Positions 1 to 6,047 are shown, counted from the stretch's first letter. The stretch: 9,310 nt of DNA from CAXFCD01 sp964001155 (GCA_964001155.1 CAXFCD010000141.1:1-9310), one strand, 5' to 3'. Notes: a model not told the origin generated them from the letters alone. Made by a program: numbers and translations.

Positions 1-684
1 ATTGACGTCCCCGCTCTCAGAAATCGCGTGGAAGATATTGGACCATTAGTGGAGCGATTCGCGTTGGAATTCACAAGGTCAAACGACATTCTATATCGTG
101 GCTTTATGCCTGAAGCAGTTCGGGTCTTGAAACAATACGAATGGCCCGGGAATGTTCGTGAATTGAAGCATTTTGTAGAAAAAATGCTTGTACTTCAAAA
201 AGGGGAACGCATCACGGCGGACATGGTTCAACATGAATTATTGGATGTGTTGCCGGTGGAACCGGTTCATAATCCAGCGTTACCAGTTTTGGTGAATCAA
301 ACTTCTGATAAAGCTGAAATTGATTTGATTCTTCGCCAACTTTTTATGTTGAAACAAGATACGGAAATGATCCAGAAAATGTTGGTCAGCGGTCAAGTGC
401 CAACCGATGGTACTGCATTCCCTGTCATGGATAATCCTGATTTAGGTATTCCCATGCCGGAAAAATCAATGGAGATTACAGAAGAAGGCCACAAATTAAT
501 TCGGGATGATGCAATTGGTGATATGGCAATTAAAGATTTAGAAGAAGAAGCCATCACTCGATCTTTGCAATTCTTTAATAATAACCGTCGGAAAACTGCC
601 AAATCTCTTGGGATGAGTGAGCGAACCTTATATCGGAAAATTGAAGAATTTGGTTTGGAACCCAAAATCAAACGCCGGAAATAA
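1..684 (+). CDS. Sigma-54-dependent transcriptional regulator, C-terminal part (5' end outside window)
   Basis: The frame is open from the first base, and the 227 visible residues start inside the AAA+ ATPase domain. The opening IDVPALRNRVEDIGPL matches the conserved I-D-V-P-x-L-R-x-R-x-E-D-I stretch of NtrC-type activators, and WPGNVREL at visible residues 48-55 is their sensor-2 signature. A linker of about 95 residues follows, containing a helical, possibly coiled-coil stretch (about 104-130) and a Pro-rich part. The end (about 178-220) is a Fis-type helix-turn-helix, with the recognition helix around SERTLYRKIEEFG. Such proteins bind enhancer-like sites and use ATP to open sigma-54 promoters. 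The Walker motifs, the GAFTGA loop and any receiver domain lie upstream, so whether this is a two-component response regulator cannot be told. GTG at 28 is an internal valine codon, not a start. The gene stops one base before the lptE-like start, so the two are probably co-transcribed. Confidence 0.93.
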   Translation: MDVPALRNRVEDIGPLVERFALEFTRSNDILYRGFMPEAVRVLKQYEWPGNVRELKHFVEKMLVLQKGERITADMVQHELLDVLPVEPVHNPALPVLVNQTSDKAEIDLILRQLFMLKQDTEMIQKMLVSGQVPTDGTAFPVMDNPDLGIPMPEKSMEITEEGHKLIRDDAIGDMAIKDLEEEAITRSLQFFNNNRRKTAKSLGMSERTLYRKIEEFGLEPKIKRRK

Positions 685-685
685 T

Positions 686-1246
686 ATGAAACGCATCTAT
701 TCCATATTCCTTCTCACATCTACTTTTTTTCTTTCCTCTTGCGGTTTTTACTCCATGGCAGGGTCTATTCCGCCACATATTAAATCTATTGCCATTCCGC
801 TCATGGACAATGAAACGGCTGAATTCGGCTTGGCAGAAGACATCACCGACGGCATCTTGGAAGAGTTCAATGAAGCGGGCATCTTGAACATTACAGATGA
901 ATCCATTGCTAATTCCATTTTGCTCGGCACAGTGAAAAAAGTGAATGAAGGTCCCTACACCTACAGCAAGCAGGAGTCTGTTTCAGAATATCGTTACAAG
1001 ATCGATGTAAAAGTGGCATGGTACGATGTGGCTCAGGATAAAAATTTATTGGAAGGAACCTATTCCGGATTTGGCGCTTACGGGTTAAGTGGCGATATTG
1101 GTTCAGATGGAATTGACAATGATAATGATGGCAAAATTGATGAAGCGGATGATGATGAATTTGGTGAACCCCGTGCTTTTGCAACGAAGGTCGCTGTGCG
1201 TAAAATTGCAGAAGATATTTTAAATGATATTATGACAACATGGTAA
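686..1246 (+). CDS. lptE: LptE-like LPS-assembly outer-membrane lipoprotein
   Basis: The 186-residue product begins with a lipoprotein signal peptide: MKR, a hydrophobic stretch, then the lipobox LSSC with Cys19 as the predicted lipidated residue. After the Cys comes GFYS and a region around SIAIPLMDNETAEFGLAE. This matches the pattern of LptE from the Bacteroidota/FCB group, which holds the LptD barrel and helps insert LPS into the outer membrane. ATG 686 is preferred over an in-frame upstream ATG at 617, because only 686 puts the signal peptide at the N-terminus and avoids a 68-base overlap with the regulator gene. Residues 137-160 form a strongly acidic insert with D-N-D-N-D-G-K-I-D-E, resembling a calcium-binding loop, which I do not expect in LptE. 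The function rests on pattern and context; a generic outer-membrane lipoprotein is the alternative. Confidence 0.75.
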   Translation: MKRIYSIFLLTSTFFLSSCGFYSMAGSIPPHIKSIAIPLMDNETAEFGLAEDITDGILEEFNEAGILNITDESIANSILLGTVKKVNEGPYTYSKQESVSEYRYKIDVKVAWYDVAQDKNLLEGTYSGFGAYGLSGDIGSDGIDNDNDGKIDEADDDEFGEPRAFATKVAVRKIAEDILNDIMTTW

Positions 1247-1263
1247 GGATTTTAGTTTAAAAC

Positions 1264-2559
1264 ATGAAGACAGTTACAATAAATCAACTTGGCGATTACG
1301 AAGGTCAGGATGTCCAGCTGAAAGGTTGGGTATATAACACACGAAGCATTGGGAAAATTTGGTTTCTCATTTTCAGGGATGGCACAGGATTACTTCAGGG
1401 TGTTGTAGTCAAAGGCGAAGCCACAGATGAATCATTCGAATTGGAACAAGATTTGAATCAAGAAGATTCTGTGATTCTCACCGGAACGGTTAAGAAGGAA
1501 CCCCGGTCCGTGGGTGGATACGAATTGGGGATTAGGGAAATTAACGTGGTCAATCATGTGACGGAAGAATTCCCCATTGGGCCAAAAGAACATGGCGCAG
1601 ATTTTCTCATGTCCAACCGTCATTTGTGGTTGAGATCAAAACGTCAAAATGCTATCATGCGTGTTCGCCATCAAGTGGTTAAAGCTATTCGAGATTTCTT
1701 TGACGATAATGGATTTACTTTGATTGATTCACCAATTTTCACAGGGAATGCGGTGGAAGGGACCACAACCCTGTTCGAAGTGGATTATTTCGAACGTTCT
1801 GCTTATCTCACTCAAAGTGGTCAACTTTATCAGGAAGCGGGTGCCACAGCATTCGGAAAAACTTATTGTTTTGGTCCAACATTCAGGGCAGAAAAATCTA
1901 AAACTCGTCGTCATCTCACAGAATTCTGGATGGTAGAACCGGAAATGGCTTATGTGGATTTGGATGAAAATATGACATGGGCGGAAAATTTGGTAGGCGC
2001 AATTATTGAACGAGTTCTAGACGAATGTCAAAATGAATTCAAATTGCTTGAAAGAGATGTTTCAAAATTAGAAGCAGTGGTGCCGCCATTTCCGAGATTG
2101 ACATACGATGAAGCTGCCAAAATATTGAAAGAAAAAGGCAGTGATTTTGAATACGGATCCGATTTTGGCGCACCGGATGAAACATTGCTTTCTGAACAAT
2201 ATGATAAACCTATCATGATCCACCGTTGGCCGGCTGGCATAAAAGCATTTTATATGAAACGAGATGACCATAATAAAGATTTGGCTCTTGGTGTAGATAT
2301 GATTGCTCCGGAAGGCTATGGTGAAATTGTAGGTGGTGGCCAACGGGAGGACGATTTGGATGTGTTGGTAAATACAATTCGTCACCATGATTTACCTATG
2401 GAACCGTTTAAATGGTATTTGGATTTACGGAAATACGGTTCTGTTCCTCATTCAGGATTTGGGCTAGGATTGGAACGAACCGTGGCCTGGATCTGCGGCA
2501 CGAAACATATTCGAGAAACAATCCCATTTCCCAGAACTATGTCACGGCTGGAGCCTTAA
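1264..2559 (+). CDS. asnS: Asparagine--tRNA ligase (AsnRS)
   Basis: This cytoplasmic class IIb aminoacyl-tRNA synthetase charges tRNA-Asn with asparagine using ATP. The 431 residues are within the usual bacterial range. An N-terminal OB-fold anticodon-binding domain spans about residues 15-100, with GWVYNTRSIGKIWFLIFRDG near its start. The catalytic domain shows motif 1 around 140-160 (FTLIDSPIF), motif 2 at 207-229 (FRAEKSKTRRHLTEFWMVEP) and motif 3 at about 398-410 (GFGLGLERTVAWI). Motif 2 with HLTEFWMVEPE, and the ending HIRETIPFPR, separate it from AspRS and nondiscriminating AspRS, where HLNE(A/Y)-type sequences are usual. An AAGGA at 1245-1249 lies 14 bases before the ATG, which is long for a ribosome binding site. 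The stop codon overlaps the next start as TAATG, so it probably heads a coupled operon. Confidence 0.96.
   Translation: MKTVTINQLGDYEGQDVQLKGWVYNTRSIGKIWFLIFRDGTGLLQGVVVKGEATDESFELEQDLNQEDSVILTGTVKKEPRSVGGYELGIREINVVNHVTEEFPIGPKEHGADFLMSNRHLWLRSKRQNAIMRVRHQVVKAIRDFFDDNGFTLIDSPIFTGNAVEGTTTLFEVDYFERSAYLTQSGQLYQEAGATAFGKTYCFGPTFRAEKSKTRRHLTEFWMVEPEMAYVDLDENMTWAENLVGAIIERVLDECQNEFKLLERDVSKLEAVVPPFPRLTYDEAAKILKEKGSDFEYGSDFGAPDETLLSEQYDKPIMIHRWPAGIKAFYMKRDDHNKDLALGVDMIAPEGYGEIVGGGQREDDLDVLVNTIRHHDLPMEPFKWYLDLRKYGSVPHSGFGLGLERTVAWICGTKHIRETIPFPRTMSRLEP
2550..2553 (+). promoter_or_regulatory. Ribosome binding site for the SLOG/LOG-like gene
   Basis: GGAG lies inside the last codons of asnS, five bases before the ATG at 2559. 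It supports this start over the in-frame ATG at 2412 deep inside asnS, and fits reinitiation at the TAATG junction. Confidence 0.55.
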
Positions 2560-3020
2560 TGAATTATAAAGGAAGAGTTTCAGTTTTTGGTGGACGTGAC
2601 ATCACGCCTGAAGTGTATGAAAGTGCAGTGGAAATTGGCCAAAAATTGGCTGATGAAAACTATCTTGTTTTCTGTGGTGGTGGCGAAGGAGTTATGGAAG
2701 CTATTTCAAAAGGAGTCCATGAAAAAGATGGAACTGTCATTGGCATCTTGAAAGGTCGGGAATTAGAAGAAGGAAATGATTTTTTAACCATTCCCATCGC
2801 AACAGGAGTGGACATAGCACGGAATGCTATTCTTGCTTACAATTGCGATGCGGCTATAGCCATTTCCGGGAAATACGGCACCATGAGCGAAATTGCTTAT
2901 GCTTTACAACTGGAAAAACCAGTGATCGGCTTTAAAACTTGGGATATTAATTATGTGGTCCAAGCAGATACACCGGAGGATGTGATGACAAAACTCAAGG
3001 CAGAATTGAGCCATGTTTAG
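2559..3020 (+). CDS. SLOG/LOG-like Rossmann nucleotide-binding protein (TIGR00725-like)
   Basis: The 153-residue protein has the layout of the TIGR00725 / LOG ('lysine decarboxylase-like') family: an N-terminal strand and loop (VSVFGGRD), a glycine-rich turn (FCGGGEGVMEAISKG, about 38-52), then ARNAIL with Arg88 and the C-terminal motif SGKYGTMSEIAYAL (about 103-116). LOG enzymes release the base from nucleoside 5'-monophosphates, and SLOG domains more widely bind nucleotide-like ligands. TIGR00725 members are uncharacterised, so no substrate is assigned. The Arg and the motif Glu (E111) that the family uses are present, but the canonical PGGxGTxxE reads S-G-K-Y-G-T-x-x-E here, with Lys105 at a conserved Gly. 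It is coupled to asnS upstream and to acylphosphatase downstream, with nadE next. A nucleotide-salvage role is conceivable but unproven. Confidence 0.82.
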   Translation: MNYKGRVSVFGGRDITPEVYESAVEIGQKLADENYLVFCGGGEGVMEAISKGVHEKDGTVIGILKGRELEEGNDFLTIPIATGVDIARNAILAYNCDAAIAISGKYGTMSEIAYALQLEKPVIGFKTWDINYVVQADTPEDVMTKLKAELSHV

Positions 3021-3285
3021 AATTAATGTGATGGTTTCCGGAAAGGTACAGAAAGTTTGGTTCCGAAAGCAAACTCAAATGAAAGCCAAAGAGTTAGGCT
3101 TAACCGGCTGGGTGAAAAATTTATTTAATAATGCAGTGGAACTCACCGCAGAAGGTGATATGGATACATTGGCGCAACTCATTGACTGGCTGCAAGATGG
3201 CCCGCCATTAGCCGAAGTAAAAAAAATAAGTATCCAATGGGCGCCGGGAGAAAATGAGTTTAATTCATTCGAGATTCATCAATGA
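3013..3285 (+). CDS. acyP: Acylphosphatase
   Basis: The 90-residue protein has the length and layout of acylphosphatase, a small cytoplasmic ferredoxin-like alpha/beta enzyme that hydrolyses carboxyl-phosphate bonds in acyl phosphates. The first signature reads VSGKVQKVWFRKQT (residues 8-21) with the phosphate-binding Arg18. The second reads LGLTGWVKNL (28-37) with the catalytic Asn36. The later VELTAEG and WLQDGPPLAEVKKI also fit. The invariant Gly of V-Q-G-V-x-F-R is replaced by Lys14. That residue lies in the loop whose backbone amides hold the phosphate, so activity is uncertain even though both catalytic residues are intact. It overlaps the preceding gene by 8 bases and nadE by 4 (ATGA). 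ATG 3013 is chosen because it gives the full first beta strand (FRINVMVSG). Confidence 0.92.
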   Translation: MFRINVMVSGKVQKVWFRKQTQMKAKELGLTGWVKNLFNNAVELTAEGDMDTLAQLIDWLQDGPPLAEVKKISIQWAPGENEFNSFEIHQ

Positions 3286-4895
3286 AAATTGCCCTTTGCC
3301 AAGTCAATCCAACCGTTGGAGCATTTGAAAAAAATAAAAAACTCATTTTAAAGTATTATAATCAGTGCATTGAACTAAATGCAGATATTGTAGTATTTCC
3401 GGAATTAATGATTACCGGTTATCCACCTCAGGATCTTTTATGGGAAGGTGGCTTTATTGATCAAAATTTATCTCTTTTAAATAAGATTTCAGCCGTATCA
3501 TCCATTCCAATAATCATCGGTTTTGTGAGGCGAAAACATGGAAAATTATTTAATGCTGCCGCTGTTTGTTATAATGGTAAAGTCCAAACCACTATTGATA
3601 AAATTTTGCTCCCAACTTATGATGTTTTTGACGAAGATCGCTATTTCACCAGTGGAGAAAATCCAAAGGTGACATTTATTCCTATTCAGGGAAAAGTTGT
3701 AAATGTTGGCATCCAGATCTGTGAAGACCTTTGGGACCATGATTATGAGTGTAAGGTCAGCCAAATCCAAAAAAAGAATGGTGCTGATATATTGATCAAT
3801 ATTTCTGCTTCGCCTTATCACGAAGGACGACTCATTCGAAGACGTGATTTAATTCAGGAAAAAGTGAAAGAAACAGGTCTCCCATTTTTGTATTGTAATA
3901 TGGTAGGCGCTCAAGATGAATTGATCTTTGATGGTGAATCATTGGCATTTGCAGGTGATGGCTATTGTATCGGCCAAGGAAAAGCCTTTGAAGAGGATGT
4001 TATATTTATTGATTTTGAAACTGAGCAAAAAGTTGAACTCAAAACAGCGCCCAGAGAAGAAAAAATGTATCGTGCCTTATGTCTCGGTGTGTCAGATTAT
4101 TTCAAAAAAACAGGTCACACCGAAGCGGTCCTGGGGCTCTCCGGCGGGATTGACAGCGCTTTGGTTGCTTCCATTGCAGCTGATGCCTTGGGTGCTGAAA
4201 ATGTCCATGGCATATCTCTGCCATCCAAATATTCCAGTGATCATAGTTTGTCCGATGCACAGAAATTAGCGGAAAACTTAGGGATTGATTATAGAATCAT
4301 TCCTATTCAAGAAGCAGTGGAAGGCTTAGAAACGGTCTTACATCCCCATTTTTTAGGATTGGAGCCTAATGTAGCGGAAGAAAATATTCAGGCTCGGTCT
4401 CGAGGAAATCTCCTCATGGCGCTTTCTAATAAATTTGGTTGGATGGTTTTATCAACAGGGAATAAAACTGAATTAGCATTGGGCTATTGTACCTTGTACG
4501 GCGATATGAGCGGCGGATTGGCAGTCATATCTGACTTAAGTAAATCCGATGTGTATTCTCTTGCAAAATGGGTGAATTCCCAAACTCCCGGACGGATTCC
4601 CGAAGGGTCAATCAACAAACCACCCTCGGCAGAATTAGCACCGGACCAAGTGGATCCTTTCGATTATGATGTGGTTAGTCCATTAGTGGATGCCATTGTG
4701 GAGGAGCGAAAATCTCCGACAGAATTGGTGCAAGAAGGTGAAGATGCAGAATTAGTATATTCCTTATATCAAAAAATTCGATTCAATGAATACAAGCGCC
4801 GCCAGGCAGCGCCGGGACTTCGGGTCTCTTCCAAGGCCTTTGGCGTTGGACGGCGGATTCCAATTGTGAATCATTACAAAGGTAAAAACAAATGA
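3282..4895 (+). CDS. nadE: Glutamine-dependent NAD(+) synthetase
   Basis: This enzyme catalyses the last step of NAD synthesis, converting deamido-NAD, ATP and glutamine to NAD, AMP, PPi and glutamate. The 537-residue protein has two domains. The N-terminal nitrilase-type glutaminase (about 1-260) carries the Glu-Lys-Cys triad: E41 in VFPELMITGYPP, K107 in TIDKILLPTYDVFDE, and C147 in VGIQICEDLWD. The C-terminal N-type ATP pyrophosphatase domain (about 265-537) carries the SGGIDS loop (287-292), STGNKTELALGYCTLYGDMS (391-410) and the ending RRIPIVNHYK. Length and motifs are those of the intact two-domain enzyme, so it can use glutamine as nitrogen donor. It overlaps acyP and the following gene by ATGA at both ends, placing it in the middle of a coupled operon. 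I see no regulatory site of its own. Confidence 0.97.
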   Translation: MKIALCQVNPTVGAFEKNKKLILKYYNQCIELNADIVVFPELMITGYPPQDLLWEGGFIDQNLSLLNKISAVSSIPIIIGFVRRKHGKLFNAAAVCYNGKVQTTIDKILLPTYDVFDEDRYFTSGENPKVTFIPIQGKVVNVGIQICEDLWDHDYECKVSQIQKKNGADILINISASPYHEGRLIRRRDLIQEKVKETGLPFLYCNMVGAQDELIFDGESLAFAGDGYCIGQGKAFEEDVIFIDFETEQKVELKTAPREEKMYRALCLGVSDYFKKTGHTEAVLGLSGGIDSALVASIAADALGAENVHGISLPSKYSSDHSLSDAQKLAENLGIDYRIIPIQEAVEGLETVLHPHFLGLEPNVAEENIQARSRGNLLMALSNKFGWMVLSTGNKTELALGYCTLYGDMSGGLAVISDLSKSDVYSLAKWVNSQTPGRIPEGSINKPPSAELAPDQVDPFDYDVVSPLVDAIVEERKSPTELVQEGEDAELVYSLYQKIRFNEYKRRQAAPGLRVSSKAFGVGRRIPIVNHYKGKNK

Positions 4896-5317
4896 TATTT
4901 CGACTTCTATTCTTTTTATTGATTTCAATATTGTGGGCTCAGGATACAACACCGGCTGATTTTTGGAACAGTTATTCTCAGGAAGAAAAAATTGCATTTA
5001 TCAATGGTGCTTACGGTGCCATAGCCAAAATGAAAGCCCACCATAAAACGGAAGTCAGGAAACAATTTCTCCACGAAGATAATTTCGTTGAGCCATATTA
5101 CATCGAGCGCTTTTATGATATTGCAGACGAATACCGTTCACAGGAAGTGGGCTATAATTTGAAAATCATCGCACTGCACATGGACGCGTTTTATACGAAC
5201 TCAGATAATTTGAAAATCCCTGTTTTAGAAGCATTGCGGGTGGTTTCTCTCATGCAGGATGGTGAACAAAAAATAGCAAATGTGCGCTTACTTCGGGCTC
5301 AGCAAAAGTATAAGTGA
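4892..5317 (+). CDS. Small secreted or periplasmic protein of unknown function
   Basis: The 141-residue protein opens with a clear signal peptide (MIFRLLFFLLISILWA, predicted cleavage before Gln17). It has no lipobox Cys, so it should be released into the periplasm or beyond. The mature part is mainly helical and charged. A short stretch, FWNSYSQEEKIAFINGAYGA (25-44), looks like the W-x-n-S-x-x-x-K-x-x-[YF]-x-x-G-x-x-x-[GA] pattern seen at the start of several small periplasmic helical families, including Rap1a/Tai-like proteins. That resemblance is weak and I do not assign a family. The ATG overlaps the nadE stop as ATGA, so it is probably translated by coupling. It ends the overlapping gene chain and is followed by a 67-base gap. 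Confidence 0.82.
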   Translation: MIFRLLFFLLISILWAQDTTPADFWNSYSQEEKIAFINGAYGAIAKMKAHHKTEVRKQFLHEDNFVEPYYIERFYDIADEYRSQEVGYNLKIIALHMDAFYTNSDNLKIPVLEALRVVSLMQDGEQKIANVRLLRAQQKYK

Positions 5318-5333
5318 TCTTATTTATATTTAA

Positions 5334-5351
5334 CCTTATGATTGGATAAGG
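5334..5351. repeat. Short inverted repeat between operon segments
   Basis: CCTTAT and ATAAGG form a perfect 6-base stem around a 6-base loop (GATTGG), 16 bases after the stop of the small secreted protein. No T-run follows, so it is not a standard intrinsic terminator. It could be a weak attenuating hairpin, a protein site, or chance. The surrounding bases 5318-5384 are AT-rich (TATTTATATTTAA at 5321-5333) and are the most plausible place in the window for a new promoter, but I cannot place -35 and -10 boxes. Confidence 0.3.
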
Positions 5352-5374
5352 GTCTATTGGGGAAATGATCTTTT

Positions 5375-5378
5375 GGAG
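5375..5378 (+). promoter_or_regulatory. Ribosome binding site for the His-rich SHOCT protein
   Basis: GGAG lies six bases before the ATG at 5385. It decides the start: an in-frame TTG at 5373 overlaps this site, adds only four residues before the signal peptide, and has no site of its own. Confidence 0.6.
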
Positions 5379-5384
5379 ATTCCA

Positions 5385-5756
5385 ATGAAATTATATAAAT
5401 ATCTCACCATCGCCTTCTTATTAATTTCGTTCGCTTTTTCCGAGCATAGGAAACATAAATCCCGAAAGCATAAGAAATACAATACCTACCATGTTGTCAA
5501 ACATCGAAAACCTAAGGTCCATTTGGGATTTCATTGGCATTTGAATCGTTGGAACCATTGGGGACATCGGTGGCATAATTGTGGATGTCGTCAAAAAGTT
5601 GTGGTTGTGAAGGAAGAAAAAGAAAAAAAGGATGAGCACGAATCCGTTTTGCAAATTATAGAGGAAATTGAAAAATTGGCTGAATTGAAAGAAAAAGGGC
5701 ATATCACCGAAAAAGAATACCAAAAGAAAAAGAAAGAATTATTGAAGCGGATTTGA
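5385..5756 (+). CDS. Exported histidine-rich protein with C-terminal SHOCT-like domain
   Basis: The 123-residue product has three parts. Residues 1-19 are a signal peptide (MKLYKYLTIAFLLISFAFS) with no lipobox. Residues 20-70 are very basic and His-rich: eleven His (21, 24, 29, 36, 40, 46, 50, 52, 58, 61, 64) and two Cys (66, 68), with the cluster HWHLNRWNHWGHRWHNCGC. Residues 94-123 (EIEKLAELKEKGHITEKEYQ onward) match the SHOCT pattern L-x-x-L-x-x-x-G-x-I-T-x-x-E-[FY]-x-x-K-K-x-x-L-L, a short two-helix segment common at protein C-termini and thought to mediate oligomerisation or contacts. A Lys/Glu-rich charged helix (about 71-93) joins them. The His/Cys cluster suggests binding of a transition metal in the periplasm, but this is inference and no known metal-chaperone family is recognised. 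The strong GGAG before the start and the upstream gap suggest it may begin its own transcript. Confidence 0.85.
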   Translation: MKLYKYLTIAFLLISFAFSEHRKHKSRKHKKYNTYHVVKHRKPKVHLGFHWHLNRWNHWGHRWHNCGCRQKVVVVKEEKEKKDEHESVLQIIEEIEKLAELKEKGHITEKEYQKKKKELLKRI

Positions 5757-5780
5757 ATTGTCCAAACCTAAATTGCCACA

Positions 5781-6047
5781 GTGAATATTTCCATTACACA
5801 ACTAACTGAAGCAGAAATAGAAGAAAAACACATTCGATCCTGGCCCATTTGGTCCTGCGAAGTGTCCGAATTCCCCTGGACCTACAGCGACAAAGAGACC
5901 TGCCTGATCCTGGAAGGTGAAGTAATTGTCACCACTGATGTTGAAGAGGTAACTATCAAACCCGGGGATTTAGTCGTTTTTCCAAAAGGACTCTCATGCC
6001 GCTGGAATGTATTAAAACCGATTCGAAAACATTATTCATTTGGATAA
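5781..6047 (+). CDS. Small single-domain cupin (Cupin_3 / DUF861 type)
   Basis: The 88-residue protein is one cupin barrel. WPIWSCEVSEFPWTYSDKET (21-40), then CLILEGEVIV and PGDLVVFPKGLSCRWNVLKP (61-80), is the signature of the Cupin_3 family. That family includes the small Thermotoga protein TM1112 and the barrel of ureidoglycine aminohydrolase. The usual metal-binding His of cupin motif 1 (HxH) and motif 2 are absent: the motif 2 position reads Cys73, while Gly62, Pro68, Gly70 and Asn76 of that motif remain. So it is probably not a classical metal dioxygenase. GTG 5781 is the only reasonable start, because an in-frame stop lies at 5769-5771 and it gives the family's full N-terminus. There is no clear ribosome binding site. 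The substrate is unknown, and the neighbours do not suggest a pathway. Confidence 0.88.
   Translation: MNISITQLTEAEIEEKHIRSWPIWSCEVSEFPWTYSDKETCLILEGEVIVTTDVEEVTIKPGDLVVFPKGLSCRWNVLKPIRKHYSFG

Noticed and set aside
617..685. Longer N-terminus for the LptE-like gene from ATG 617
   Set aside because: It would overlap the Fis helix-turn-helix coding region in another frame by 68 bases and would bury the signal peptide and lipobox inside the protein. ATG 686 fits better.
2068..2388. Open frame of 106 codons on the - strand inside asnS
   Set aside because: It lies opposite a well-conserved catalytic region, has no ribosome site or recognisable domain, and like the other minus-strand frames in the window is a shadow of the real gene.
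2412..2558. Extended SLOG-like protein starting at ATG 2412
   Set aside because: The extra 49 residues come from asnS motif 3 read in a shifted frame. The family starts at the first strand, and GGAG plus the TAATG junction support ATG 2559.
2559..3020. SLOG-like protein as part of an anti-phage (CBASS/Thoeris-like) system
   Set aside because: SLOG domains occur in such systems as sensors fused to effectors, but this is a stand-alone TIGR00725-type protein inside a housekeeping operon with no cyclase, TIR or effector gene near.
5421..5723. Open frame of 100 codons on the - strand inside the SHOCT gene
   Set aside because: Its Phe-rich run is just the reverse complement of Lys/Glu-rich codons on the + strand. 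The + strand product has a signal peptide, a ribosome site and a SHOCT pattern.
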